In this document: piece after piece, positions 7,920 through 15,802 of the stretch
Numbering within the stretch: position 1 is the first letter of the stretch
Layout: every line of letters starts with the position of its first letter
Assembly (NCBI GenBank): GCA_002371335.1
Contig: DFHP01000016.1
Span: forward strand, 1-29,583
Length of the DNA: 29,583 nt
From: Eubacterium sp. UBA3720
Lineage (GTDB): Bacteria > Bacillota > Clostridia > Lachnospirales > Lachnospiraceae
Direction of reading: 5' to 3'
The notes under the pieces: model-generated
Seen by the model: the letters and a program-made list of their open reading frames with translations, nothing else
What the model was told of the DNA's origin: nothing
Database searches by the model: none
Position numbers and translations under genes: made by a program

Positions 7920-8324
7920 ATGAAATATATGAGATACAATGAAGATACAGAAACTTCGGTTAAAAAAGCGAAAACATCTTTCAGAAGAAAAAAGACCGGC
8001 AGAAGAGAGACACGGGAAAAATCATACGGAAGAGCAGGTATAACGTATATGTTATCTCTGACTTCCTGTATCGTTATCGCATTCGTGCTGCTGTTTGCTA
8101 CCACCGTAAAAACCGGAGCAGCAGAGCAGGAAACGGGCAGGACCAAGTACTATAAAAGCATTCAGGTCGATGCCGGGGAGACGCTCTGGTCGATCGCGCA
8201 GGATAATATTACAAGTGAATACAGTGATATGGAGGCTTATATAAGGGAGGTAAAAGCCATTAATGATCTCCGTGATAACAGGATCTATACAGACCAGAAT
8301 ATCTGTGTACCATATTATAAATAA
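7920..8324 (+). CDS. yneA: YneA-like SOS-inducible cell-division suppressor (LysM membrane protein)
   Basis: The 134-residue product has a very basic cytoplasmic N-terminus (1-42), one membrane segment (about 43-62) and a C-terminal extracytoplasmic LysM domain (about 78-132, IQVDAGETLWSIAQ). This is the layout of Bacillus YneA, which delays division during the SOS response. The start at ATG 7920 is chosen because GGGGAGG lies just upstream; the frame is open to 7857, but that ATG sits inside LexA box 2, ahead of the -10. Divergence from lexA and the LexA-controlled consensus promoter strongly support SOS induction. The division-inhibitor function is inferred from architecture and position, since sequence identity within this family is low. 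Confidence 0.85.
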   Translation: MKYMRYNEDTETSVKKAKTSFRRKKTGRRETREKSYGRAGITYMLSLTSCIVIAFVLLFATTVKTGAAEQETGRTKYYKSIQVDAGETLWSIAQDNITSEYSDMEAYIREVKAINDLRDNRIYTDQNICVPYYK

Positions 8325-8401
8325 CAAAAATTATAAATAACAATAACTTCCCGTTTCATGTTGAATGGACAATAACGGGTAAGTGAATCAATAGTAATGC
8401 A

Positions 8402-8427
8402 GGCACCTTTTAAAGGTGCCTTCTTTT
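8402..8427 (+). terminator. Intrinsic terminator of the YneA-like gene
   Basis: GGCACC/GGTGCC stem (8402-8407 with 8415-8420), extended by T-A pairs, followed by TTCTTTT. It lies about 78 bp past the stop. Confidence 0.8.
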
Positions 8428-8526
8428 GTTTCTCAAGTCACGCCTGTCCTAACATGCCATTTAAAATAAAAAGCGGGGGTCTTCTTATACGGAGATAAAA
8501 CTGAAGGACTTCCGGCAAACGAAATG

Positions 8527-8554
8527 TTGAATGACATAGAAATTATGATATAAT
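8527..8554 (+). promoter_or_regulatory. Probable proA promoter
   Basis: TTGAAT (8527-8532) and a perfect TATAAT (8549-8554) have 16-bp spacing. A second TATAAT follows at 8570-8575 within an exact 12-bp repeat of TATGATATAATT, 21 bp downstream. Confidence 0.6.
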
Positions 8555-8691
8555 TTCTAGTGAATATGATATAATTCCGAAACAAAAGGTTATGAGCGGA
8601 TCCTGCCTGAATAGATCGTGGATATTCAGAATCAGATACCTCTTGGACCGGACACTGTAAAAAAATGGTCATATTGATTGGAGAATAAAAA

Positions 8692-9993
8692 ATGGATATA
8701 AGAACTGAAGCGGCAAAAATGAAAAGGACAGCACCGGTTCTTGCCTCTGCAAGCAATGAACAGAGAAATAAAGCGCTTGAAGCTGTCTCCGAGGCGCTTA
8801 CACTTCATGCGGATGAGATCTTTGAGGCGAATCAAAAGGATCTGGACGCAGCACGAAGGGACGGAGTTGCCCCTGCCGTGCAGAAGAGGCTGAAATTCGA
8901 TGAGAGCAAACTGCGGGACGTAAAGGACGGTATCGCGCAGCTGATTCGGCTTCCGGATCCTCTGGGTAAGATCGAACTTGCCAGAAGTCTGGATGACGGA
9001 CTTGATCTTTACAGGGTGACCTGTCCGATCGGCGTCATAGGCGTTATCTTTGAAGCACGGCCTGACGCGCTTGTGCAGATATCCACACTCTGTCTGAAAA
9101 GCGGAAACTGTGCTATTCTGAAGGGCGGAAAAGAAACTGCCGAGACAAACAGAGTGCTGTTCGGTATCATTAAAGACAGCGCGATTTCAGCAGGACTGCC
9201 GGAGAACTGTATGCTTCAGGCGGAACTTCACAATGAGATCGACGAGCTGCTTTCCTGTGATAAGGATGTAGACCTGCTGATCCCGCGGGGTTCCAACTCA
9301 TTTGTACAGTATATAATGAACAATACAAAAATTCCTGTCATGGGACATGCAGACGGCATCTGTCATATTTATGTGGATGAAGAATATGACAGGGACATGG
9401 CGGTTTCTGTGATCATAGACTCAAAGACGCAGTATACGGCTGCCTGCAATGCGGTGGAGACTCTGCTCATCAACAGACGGATCGCACATTATTTTCTGCC
9501 TGTTCTCGCAAATGCGCTGAAATCGAACGGGGTAAAGATCAGGGGTACTGAAGAAGTGTCGGAGATCATTCCATGTGAGATCATGGGAGAGGATGATTTT
9601 GCCACAGAATACCTGGATCTGATCGTATCGGTAAAGCTGGTGGATAATGTAGACGAGGCTATTGAACATATTAATTATTTCGGATCGCATCATACAGACA
9701 GTATCATATCCGGGAATGATGACAATACAGCAAGATTCATGCAGATGGTAGATTCAGCGGGCGTATACCATAACTGTTCTACCCGGTTTGCAGATGGTTT
9801 CCGGTATGGGTTCGGTGCGGAAGTAGGCATAAGCACGGGTAAGATCCATGCCCGGGGACCTGTGGGGCTTGAAGGTCTTGTGACTTATAAATACAAACTG
9901 TTCGGACATGGAGATATCGTTGCCGATTATGCTTCGGGAAAAAAGAAATTTGCGCATAAAAGCATTAGAACGGGCAGTGATTCATGTTTTTGA
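8692..9993 (+). CDS. proA: Glutamate-5-semialdehyde dehydrogenase (gamma-glutamyl phosphate reductase)
   Basis: NADPH-dependent reduction of gamma-glutamyl phosphate to glutamate-5-semialdehyde, the second step of proline synthesis. The 433-residue length fits the family (about 415-430). Landmarks are VTCPIGVIGVIFEARPDALVQ, NCAILKGGKE, LLIPRGSNSFVQYI, the HIYVDEEYD segment, the catalytic cysteine C252 in YTAACNAVETLL, and the C-terminal STGKIHARGPVGLEGL. GGAGA lies upstream of ATG 8692. The usual partner glutamate 5-kinase (proB) is not adjacent, unlike in many bacteria, so proB must be elsewhere or the pathway organised differently. The last ~10 residues (from SIRTGSD) are a lineage-specific tail. 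Confidence 0.96.
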   Translation: MDIRTEAAKMKRTAPVLASASNEQRNKALEAVSEALTLHADEIFEANQKDLDAARRDGVAPAVQKRLKFDESKLRDVKDGIAQLIRLPDPLGKIELARSLDDGLDLYRVTCPIGVIGVIFEARPDALVQISTLCLKSGNCAILKGGKETAETNRVLFGIIKDSAISAGLPENCMLQAELHNEIDELLSCDKDVDLLIPRGSNSFVQYIMNNTKIPVMGHADGICHIYVDEEYDRDMAVSVIIDSKTQYTAACNAVETLLINRRIAHYFLPVLANALKSNGVKIRGTEEVSEIIPCEIMGEDDFATEYLDLIVSVKLVDNVDEAIEHINYFGSHHTDSIISGNDDNTARFMQMVDSAGVYHNCSTRFADGFRYGFGAEVGISTGKIHARGPVGLEGLVTYKYKLFGHGDIVADYASGKKKFAHKSIRTGSDSCF

Positions 9994-10055
9994 CAGAGCA
10001 TTATTATTAACCGTTGTATAAAATGACGGAGTTTTTTAGAGAAGGGGGCGTTGGC

Positions 10056-10832
10056 ATGAGTTTTATAAAAAACAGAATTTCGGCAGAAAGCCTTGAAGAG
10101 AAGTACGCAGAACTGAACAGAATCATTCAGGAATGCGATCACATTGTATTTTTTGGCGGCGCCGGCGTTTCTACAGAGAGCGGCATTCCGGATTTCAGGA
10201 GTAAGGACGGGCTCTACAATCAGCATGATGTACAGTTTGATCGTTTCTCACCGGAATACCTTCTTAGCAACGACTGTCTCTACAGGCAGTCTAAGGTTTT
10301 TTTTGAATTCTATCGTCAGAAAATGAACGTCGAGGGCATTGAACCGAATGCGGCGCATAAAAAGCTGGCGGAGATGGAGGCAAAGGGCAAGCTGGATGGG
10401 GTCATAACGCAGAATATAGACGGTCTGCATCAGAAGGCCGGCAGCGTAAACGTCCAGGAAATCCATGGCACTACGCTGAGAAATTACTGCAGCGTCTGCA
10501 GAAAAGAGGTTTCTCCTGATTTTATCTTCAAGAGTATGGATCCGATCCCGAAATGTCCCTATTGCGGAGGAATGGTCCGTCCGGACGTTACGCTCTACGG
10601 TGAGGGGCTTCCGAATGACGCCTGGATGAATTCAATACGTCTTCTCCACAACGCGGATTGTATGATCGTGGGAGGAACTTCGCTTTCGGTCTATCCGGCA
10701 GCTTCGCTGATCGATGACTTTGCGGGCAGGTATCTGATCATAATCAACCGGGATCTTACAAACAGAGACAGATCTGCAAGCCTTGTTTTCCATGAAAGCA
10801 TTGGTGAAGTCTTATCACATATTCAGCTTTAA
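10056..10832 (+). CDS. cobB: Sir2-family NAD-dependent protein deacylase
   Basis: Removes acyl groups from lysines using NAD+. From ATG 10056 the protein has 258 residues: GGAGVSTESGIPDFRS (NAD-binding GAG motif, residues 34-49), TQNIDGLHQKAGS (119-130), catalytic H137 in IHGT, a four-cysteine zinc ribbon (C145, C148, C167, C170), and GGTSLSVYPAASL near the C-terminus. The upstream ATG at 10014 is possible, but GAAGGGGG sits directly before ATG 10056. Lineage markers for desuccinylase specificity (Y/R pair) are not obvious, so substrate preference is left open. A TTGACA at 9990-9995 overlaps the proA stop and could belong to its promoter, but no well-spaced -10 is seen. Confidence 0.93.
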   Translation: MSFIKNRISAESLEEKYAELNRIIQECDHIVFFGGAGVSTESGIPDFRSKDGLYNQHDVQFDRFSPEYLLSNDCLYRQSKVFFEFYRQKMNVEGIEPNAAHKKLAEMEAKGKLDGVITQNIDGLHQKAGSVNVQEIHGTTLRNYCSVCRKEVSPDFIFKSMDPIPKCPYCGGMVRPDVTLYGEGLPNDAWMNSIRLLHNADCMIVGGTSLSVYPAASLIDDFAGRYLIIINRDLTNRDRSASLVFHESIGEVLSHIQL

Positions 10833-10860
10833 TGTTTAGCAGAGGTATGGAAAAGGAAAA

Positions 10861-12120
10861 ATGAGTACCACACACTTAGGAATGATCATTGCATTGATCC
10901 TGCTGATCATAGCATCGGCATATTTTTCGGCTACGGAAACCGCGTTTTCCAGTATCAATCGTATCCGTCTCAAGAACAGAGCAGAGGAAAATGACGATAA
11001 AAAAGCGAAACTTGTTCTGAAACTGGCCGAAGACTTTGACAGGCTGCTTTCTACGATCCTGATCGGGAATAATATTGTAAATATATCTGCCACAGCGATT
11101 GCCACTGTTCTGTTTACGGAGCTGTACGGCACAGAATATGGTCCTACAGCAGCCACTGTCGTACTGACAGTTCTGGTCCTGCTTTTTGGCGAAATATCGC
11201 CAAAGACCGTAGCAAAAGAGCATGCTGAAAAATTTGCCATGATGTCGGCGCCGCTGCTGCGGTTATTGATCGTGATCCTGACGCCGCTGAATTACCTGTT
11301 TTCGTTATGGCAGAAAATGGTCAGCAGAGTATTTCGTTCCAACGAAGATCATAGTATTACGGATGAAGAGTTAAAGACCATGGTCTCCGAAGCGGAAAAT
11401 GAGGGCGGCCTTGACGCGGAAGAGAGCGAACTGATCAAAGCGGCTATCGAATTTGACGATCTGGAGGTAAGTGATATTTTTACGCCCCGCGTGGACGTTA
11501 CAGCTATCTCCAGAGAGATAGAATTCGGAGATGTAGCGGAAATATTTGCTTCCACAGGATTTTCACGTCTTCCGATATATGAAAAGTCTGTGGATAATAT
11601 CATAGGCGTGGTTCATGAAAAGGATTATTATGCAGCCAGATACCGCGGCGAGACGGATATAAAAAAATGTATATCCGGTATTTATTATACAACGCCAAGC
11701 ACGCATATAGACGAGCTGATGCGTTCGCTTCAGGAGAGCAAGATGCATATGGCTGTCGTAGTTGACGAATATGGCGGAACCAAGGGAATAGTCACCATGG
11801 AGGACATCATTGAAGAACTTGTAGGAGAGATCTGGGACGAACATGACGAAGTTGTCAAAGAAATCCACAGACAGAAGGACGGGTCGTACATAATTGCATG
11901 TACTACTGCCCTGGAGGATCTCTATGATCTGTTTTCCATAAGAAAGGAAGCTGAATTCAGCACTGTTTCAGGATGGGTCGTTGATAACCTTGAACATGTG
12001 CCGAAGGTAGGAGATTCGTTTGAATCAGAGGAAGGACTTAAGGTAGATGTGACACGTGTTGCCAGAAGGCGCGCGCTGGAGGTGCTTGTTCGTAAATTGC
12101 CCGATAAAGACAATGTATGA
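10861..12120 (+). CDS. CNNM/CorC-type hemolysin-family membrane protein with CBS domains
   Basis: The 419-residue product begins with a CNNM (DUF21) transmembrane domain: hydrophobic spans around residues 3-25, 60-85, 90-115 and 120-150, with the signature AYFSATETAFSSINRIRLKNRA and the GEISPKTVAKEHAEKFA motif. Two CBS domains follow (about 200-325, DIFTPRVDVTAISRE and VVDEYGGTKGIVTMEDIIEELVGEI), then a CorC/HlyC C-terminal domain (about 340-415). Family members act in Mg2+ or other divalent cation export or homeostasis, and older 'hemolysin' names are misleading. Its stop overlaps the next start as ATGA, so the lysozyme-like gene is translationally coupled. Confidence 0.93.
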   Translation: MSTTHLGMIIALILLIIASAYFSATETAFSSINRIRLKNRAEENDDKKAKLVLKLAEDFDRLLSTILIGNNIVNISATAIATVLFTELYGTEYGPTAATVVLTVLVLLFGEISPKTVAKEHAEKFAMMSAPLLRLLIVILTPLNYLFSLWQKMVSRVFRSNEDHSITDEELKTMVSEAENEGGLDAEESELIKAAIEFDDLEVSDIFTPRVDVTAISREIEFGDVAEIFASTGFSRLPIYEKSVDNIIGVVHEKDYYAARYRGETDIKKCISGIYYTTPSTHIDELMRSLQESKMHMAVVVDEYGGTKGIVTMEDIIEELVGEIWDEHDEVVKEIHRQKDGSYIIACTTALEDLYDLFSIRKEAEFSTVSGWVVDNLEHVPKVGDSFESEEGLKVDVTRVARRRALEVLVRKLPDKDNV

Positions 12121-12743
12121 AATATAAAGATTCATTAAAACCACATCGTAAGACTAAAAAGCATTTTTTTCTGAACCTGCTATTCATACCGGCGGTATGC
12201 GCGGTATGTCTTCTGGCCGCGGCGGCGCTGTATTTTTCCGAAAATGATTACTCGGAGGAAAAGAGGGCTTTCGATGCCTCGGTGCTTCAGTATGAAGATG
12301 TGGTTGATACCTACGCTGCCAGATATGATATAGAGGAATATAAAGATTATATTCTTGCGATCATCCAGGTGGAATCAAAGGGGAAAGGCTCGGATATCAT
12401 GCAGTCCAGCGAATCGGCAGGACTGGAACTGAATACATATTCTCCTGAAGAATCTATCGAAAGAGGCTGTCAGTATTTCAGGGAACTGCTGGATTATAAT
12501 GAGTATTTCGGCTGCGATAATGATACAATACTTCAGGCATATAATTATGGAAACGGGTTTATAAAATATGCTGCGGAGAACGGAAAGGAGTATTCGTTTG
12601 ATCTGGCGGCGGCATATGCAAAAGAAAAATCAGATGATACCAGAGTGTTTTATATTAACGAAGCAGCTCTCCGTCATAATATGATATGGAGATACGGCTA
12701 CGGAAATATGTTTTATGTTGAACTTATACATCAATATGTATAA
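12117..12743 (+). CDS. Membrane-anchored lysozyme-like protein (PvaA/Pmp23-like)
   Basis: The 208-residue protein has a basic N-terminus, one membrane segment (about 20-42) and an extracytoplasmic domain resembling the lysozyme-like family typified by pneumococcal PvaA. The candidate catalytic glutamate lies in AIIQVESKGKGSDIMQSSES. Downstream are SIERGCQYFRELLDY and LQAYNYGNGFIKYAAENG, with the conserved NYG segment of this fold. It likely cleaves or remodels peptidoglycan glycan strands from the outer membrane face. It overlaps the CNNM gene by 4 bp, so expression is coupled; the reason for pairing is unknown. Confidence 0.82.
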   Translation: MKYKDSLKPHRKTKKHFFLNLLFIPAVCAVCLLAAAALYFSENDYSEEKRAFDASVLQYEDVVDTYAARYDIEEYKDYILAIIQVESKGKGSDIMQSSESAGLELNTYSPEESIERGCQYFRELLDYNEYFGCDNDTILQAYNYGNGFIKYAAENGKEYSFDLAAAYAKEKSDDTRVFYINEAALRHNMIWRYGYGNMFYVELIHQYV

Positions 12744-12778
12744 AGCAGGAAGGAACTTTAACGCAGACAGGAGGGCGT

Positions 12779-13153
12779 ATGATCAAACCATTGGATTTAA
12801 AAGAGGGACAGATCATTTATGTTCTGAAACAGGGCAGTGTGGAGAACAGCAGAGATTTTGAAAAGCGTTACGAGGAGCATGTGGTCGACGAGGTCAGTGA
12901 AGACCGGATCAGAACACATAAGACAGGAGATGATGAAAGCACCAGAGAGTTTATCAACTATAAGGGTTACGGGCTGATCGAAAATAAAGCGTTCTTCAGA
13001 AATGCCACTGTATTTGAGACGAAAAAAGACGCGTTGGAGTTCTTTAACAAGAACATCCTTGAAAACTGGTTCCGTGTGGAGTTCTCAAAGATCCCACACA
13101 CAGAATATTCACTGGAAAAGCTCAGAGAAGCTAAATCTGCGCTTATGAACTGA
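12779..13153 (+). CDS. Conserved-looking small soluble protein of unknown function
   Basis: I do not recognise a family. The 124 residues are highly charged, with no signal peptide or membrane segment, so the protein should be cytoplasmic. The first part (to about 45) is probably beta-rich, followed by FINYKGYGLIENKAFF and two likely helices (TKKDALEFFNKNILENW and SLEKLREAKSAL). ACAGGAGG precedes the ATG with good spacing. It lies 35 bp after the lysozyme-like gene, and a long terminator follows about 50 bp after its stop, so it is probably the last gene of the CNNM transcription unit. Confidence 0.7.
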   Translation: MIKPLDLKEGQIIYVLKQGSVENSRDFEKRYEEHVVDEVSEDRIRTHKTGDDESTREFINYKGYGLIENKAFFRNATVFETKKDALEFFNKNILENWFRVEFSKIPHTEYSLEKLREAKSALMN

Positions 13154-13206
13154 ACACAGCCGGCGTGAATCTGTCCGGCCATAGTAAATGTCCGATACGA
13201 TCACTT

Positions 13207-13270
13207 AAAAAAAAGACCATCGTTTGATATAATGTAAATGCTGCAATGATATCAGACGAGGTCTTTTTTT
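13207..13270. terminator. Long bidirectional intrinsic terminator
   Basis: Left arm 13215-13230 (GACC, a bulged A, then about 11 bp) pairs with 13249-13263. Runs of A (13207-13214) and T (13264-13270) flank the stem. It ends the transcription unit before the secreted-protein region. Confidence 0.85.
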
Positions 13271-13424
13271 GATCTCCGGATCATTGTGAAGCACATCATT
13301 CTAAACTCTTTTCATAAATCAAAAAACTCAATTCTTATATATTCTTTAATACCCATAATGATACTTAATGAAATGCAAATATTCCTCATGCTGTGTCCTT
13401 TTTTTCTGAAAGGAGGCACTGTTT

Positions 13425-15011
13425 ATGAGAATGAGAAGGCGTGTTTTTGCTGCTTTTCTGGGCACAGTTTTATGCATTGCAGGCGTGACGGGATGCACGA
13501 CCGGAAAAGTAAATGCTGAAGCGGTCATATCAACGAAAGAATATGATATGAACAGCGCTATGCCATATATGAACCAGACGATATCACCTTATGCATATAT
13601 AAAGATACCGGCACTTCATGGAGATACTTCTGTCTGTGCAAGAGGCTGTTCGGTCGTTTCATATTCTATGATAGAAGGATACTATCGCGGGATCAGCGAC
13701 GCCGATACGGGAGCAAAAGCTTCACTCGTAAAGAATGTGGCGGGAAAAATCCGGTCTTCTGATATCGACAGAGGTGATAATATTATGATATCGGTTTATG
13801 GAAATCTCGCGGCCAGATATGGACGTGCCGCCGAGACAGTCGATGTGCGGTGGAACGATTCCGCGAGAAAACCTGCGTCAAAGAACGGCATTCATTATCT
13901 GACTGAAAGACAGAAGCTGACGTTGATAGAGGCACTCGGAATGGGATATCCCGTGGGAAATCCTACGCACGGCAGATTTTCGCTCGTGGGAGGAGGGCAT
14001 TACATGGTCTGGTCCGGAATAGATACCAACGGCAATATTTATATTCATAACGCCAACGGAAAATACAGTGGACAGAGCTTTCCGATAGATGATCTTGACG
14101 CACTTTCAAACGGCAGCTGTACAATCGTTTATCCTTCGGATAAAGCTGTTATGACGAAGGATTTTGACACGATATTTGATTATGAATATTACGTATTTAA
14201 TAATCCGAAGATCAGGACAGCTTTCGGAGGCGGATCCGTTGACGATAAGATCAGGGCGGCAGCACATTTCTTTACCACAGGTATAAAGGAAGGCCTGCAG
14301 GCGAGTCCGTATTTTAACATAGATGATTATATGAAACAGAATCCTGACGTCGCACAGTATTATCATAACGACAGAGCAATGTGTTTCCGGCATTACTGTT
14401 ATCAGGGCTTTGGTGAAGGCAGGAGCGCGATAGGAACGGAAAATGCCACGATCTTTGATCCTGTATTTTATGCGGACCATTATCCTGATGTAAAGAAGCT
14501 GTGTGGTACAAATGCGGTTAAACTTATGCAGCACTTCCGAATGAAAGGAATGAATTCTCTTCTTCAGGGATGCGAGGAATTTAATCCGGATACATATATT
14601 CAGAATTATCCTGAGCTAAGGAAGTTATACAGGGACAGCTGGGTATCATATTATCTGCATTATATGAAGTGGGGAAGAAACGCGGGCTGGACAGGCAGAG
14701 GAAACGGCAGGTTTGTGCCGGTGACCGTATACAACGGCATAGATTATAAAGACGTATATGATTATCAGTATTACTGCCGGAATAATAAGGATATAGCAAG
14801 CCGTTATAACTGGCGCGATGATTATGGCATATTGGAGCACTTTGTTAAATACGGAATGAAGGAAGGCAGGACAGGAAGTCCCGATTTTGTTCTGGACATA
14901 TATAAAGAAAAGAATCCTTCTCTCGTGAAGGAATATGGAACAGAAAATGAAGGCTACTATATGCACTATATATGGTGGGGCAAAAAAGCCGGATGGCAGG
15001 CTTCCGCATAA
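13425..15011 (+). CDS. Secreted C39-like peptidase lipoprotein with six C-terminal repeats
   Basis: The 528-residue precursor has a basic N-terminus, a hydrophobic stretch and the lipobox VTGC (C24), so it is likely a lipid-anchored surface protein. Residues about 55-235 resemble papain-like C39-family peptidases: C75 in CARGCSVVSYSM, H192 in LVGGGHYMVW and N209/N211 in IHNANGKYS form a plausible Cys-His-Asn triad. Residues 250-528 hold six ~45-residue repeats arranged as three A/B dyads (type A near IFDYEYYVFNN and HFFTTGIKEGLQAS; type B ending like YYMHYIWWGKKAGWQAS). The same dyad occurs in the pilus adhesin and the S8 protease in this window. AAAGGAGG lies 8 nt before the ATG. The substrate is unknown; peptidase activity is inferred. 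Confidence 0.85.
   Translation: MRMRRRVFAAFLGTVLCIAGVTGCTTGKVNAEAVISTKEYDMNSAMPYMNQTISPYAYIKIPALHGDTSVCARGCSVVSYSMIEGYYRGISDADTGAKASLVKNVAGKIRSSDIDRGDNIMISVYGNLAARYGRAAETVDVRWNDSARKPASKNGIHYLTERQKLTLIEALGMGYPVGNPTHGRFSLVGGGHYMVWSGIDTNGNIYIHNANGKYSGQSFPIDDLDALSNGSCTIVYPSDKAVMTKDFDTIFDYEYYVFNNPKIRTAFGGGSVDDKIRAAAHFFTTGIKEGLQASPYFNIDDYMKQNPDVAQYYHNDRAMCFRHYCYQGFGEGRSAIGTENATIFDPVFYADHYPDVKKLCGTNAVKLMQHFRMKGMNSLLQGCEEFNPDTYIQNYPELRKLYRDSWVSYYLHYMKWGRNAGWTGRGNGRFVPVTVYNGIDYKDVYDYQYYCRNNKDIASRYNWRDDYGILEHFVKYGMKEGRTGSPDFVLDIYKEKNPSLVKEYGTENEGYYMHYIWWGKKAGWQASA
14172..15008 (+). repeat. Three A/B dyads encoded in the C39-like lipoprotein
   Basis: Six divergent ~45-codon repeats. Alignment by eye shows alternating types: A with FDxxYY...HFxxxGMxEG and B with FNxDxYxxxNPxLxxxYG...YYxHYxxWGxxAG. 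The third dyad is preceded by YNGIDY, the linker seen before the dyads in the protease. Confidence 0.75.
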
Positions 15012-15447
15012 AAAACCAGCGGTACGCATCGCTCAAGCCGCTCAGGCAGTGTCCGACGCAGTTACTTTTCAAAACCGGGATCGTTTGCTATACTTCTAGT
15101 GAAGGGAAACAGACGATGTTCCTTTCATAAATATGATTTATAATGCGGTACTCCCCCGTACCGCATTTCAGATCTATTTATACACAGATAATCGTCGAAC
15201 AAACATCAATCATTCTATACAATTCATTTTTACTCTCAGACAGACATGAGATCCTGACTGAGAGCTGTTCTGACTGAAAGTCCGAAAAACTATCCTGAAA
15301 AATCTCATTAACAAAATCAAAAAATCTAAAACGATCCTGTCTTATTTCTTTCACACTGATTTAAGTATGAAGTATCTGCATGATTTTCCAAACAACAGAT
15401 AAGAAAGAACAGTTGAGGAGACTATTTGCATATGGAGGTGAATCTAT
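15012..15447. other. Intergenic region upstream of the XRE regulator
   Basis: No gene is supported over these 436 bases. It contains a promoter-like pair (TTTTCA 15066-15071, TATACT 15089-15094, 17-bp spacer), a strong hairpin (15142-15167), and a 7-bp stem (CTCTCAG/CTGAGAG, 15233-15239 with 15258-15264). The rest is AT-rich and probably carries the promoter of the regulator and/or pilus operon. Confidence 0.5.
15142..15168 (+). terminator. Hairpin, probable terminator of the C39-like lipoprotein gene
   Basis: A perfect 10-bp stem (AATGCGGTAC/GTACCGCATT) with a six-nt C-rich loop, followed by TTCAGATCTATTTAT. The T-tract is imperfect, so efficiency is uncertain. Confidence 0.55.
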
Positions 15448-15705
15448 GTGAATTATCCTGTAATCGACCAGAAAAAAACAGGAAAAAACATTAAAAAATA
15501 CGTAATGAAGGAAAACCTTTCGATAAACGAAGTTGCGTCGAGATTGGGAATATCAAGCAAATCCACATTATATAAATGGATAAGGGGAGATGCTTTGCCG
15601 TCTCTGGATAATTTATATGCGCTCAGTATAATCCTGCATGTCTCGATCAATGATCTTTTATGTACTGAACAATCTGATAATGAGCTTTTTTTAAAAAGCA
15701 GCTGA
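15448..15705 (+). CDS. Small XRE-family transcriptional regulator
   Basis: The 85-residue protein is mostly one Cro/CI-type helix-turn-helix: IGKNIKKYVMKENL-like first helix, then SINEVASRLGISSKSTLYKWIRGDALPSLDNLYALSIILHVSINDLL, which is typical of XRE domains. The start is GTG: TGGAGG lies 9 nt upstream, and the neighbouring ATG at 15445 is immediately followed by TGA in its own frame. It lies just before the pilus operon on the same strand, so control of pilus expression is a reasonable inference, not shown. The tail after the domain is short and gives no ligand clue. Confidence 0.75.
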   Translation: MNYPVIDQKKTGKNIKKYVMKENLSINEVASRLGISSKSTLYKWIRGDALPSLDNLYALSIILHVSINDLLCTEQSDNELFLKSS

Positions 15706-15724
15706 TCAGATAGAAATGAAAAAC

Positions 15725-15775
15725 AAGGTGATCGCGGAACACTGTTCTCAGAGAATGATGTTCCGCGGTTACCTT
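15725..15775 (+). promoter_or_regulatory. Stem-loop in the leader of the backbone pilin gene
   Basis: CGCGGAACA (15733-15741) pairs perfectly with TGTTCCGCG (15759-15767), and outer AAGGT/ACCTT arms extend the stem across a mismatch. There is no U-tract, and it ends 27 bp before the pilin ATG. It could be a regulatory, stabilising or attenuating structure separating the regulator from the pilus genes. Confidence 0.5.
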
Positions 15776-15802
15776 AATCAATAAAGGAAAGAAGGAATAC
15801 AT

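Larger units (their letters stand above)
8325..8691. other. Intergenic region between the YneA-like gene and proA
   Basis: No gene is supported. It contains an imperfect hairpin (arms about 8346-8355 and 8372-8382, CCCGTT/AACGGG), a strong terminator at 8402-8427, and the AT-rich proA promoter region with a 12-bp direct repeat (8544-8555 and 8565-8576). The antisense reading frame at 8433-8756 has no recognisable product and runs into proA. Confidence 0.6.

Noticed and set aside
8433..8756. Minus-strand reading frame upstream of proA
   Set aside because: No ribosome binding site or recognisable family; it overlaps the proA promoter and gene start.
14106..14534. Antisense reading frames over the repeat proteins and other genes
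   Set aside because: They mirror coding genes on the opposite strand, have no ribosome binding sites, and give Cys/His/Ile-rich products without recognisable domains.
15192..15206. Additional LexA box (CGAACAAACATC)
   Set aside because: Only one half-site matches; the second half lacks GTT.
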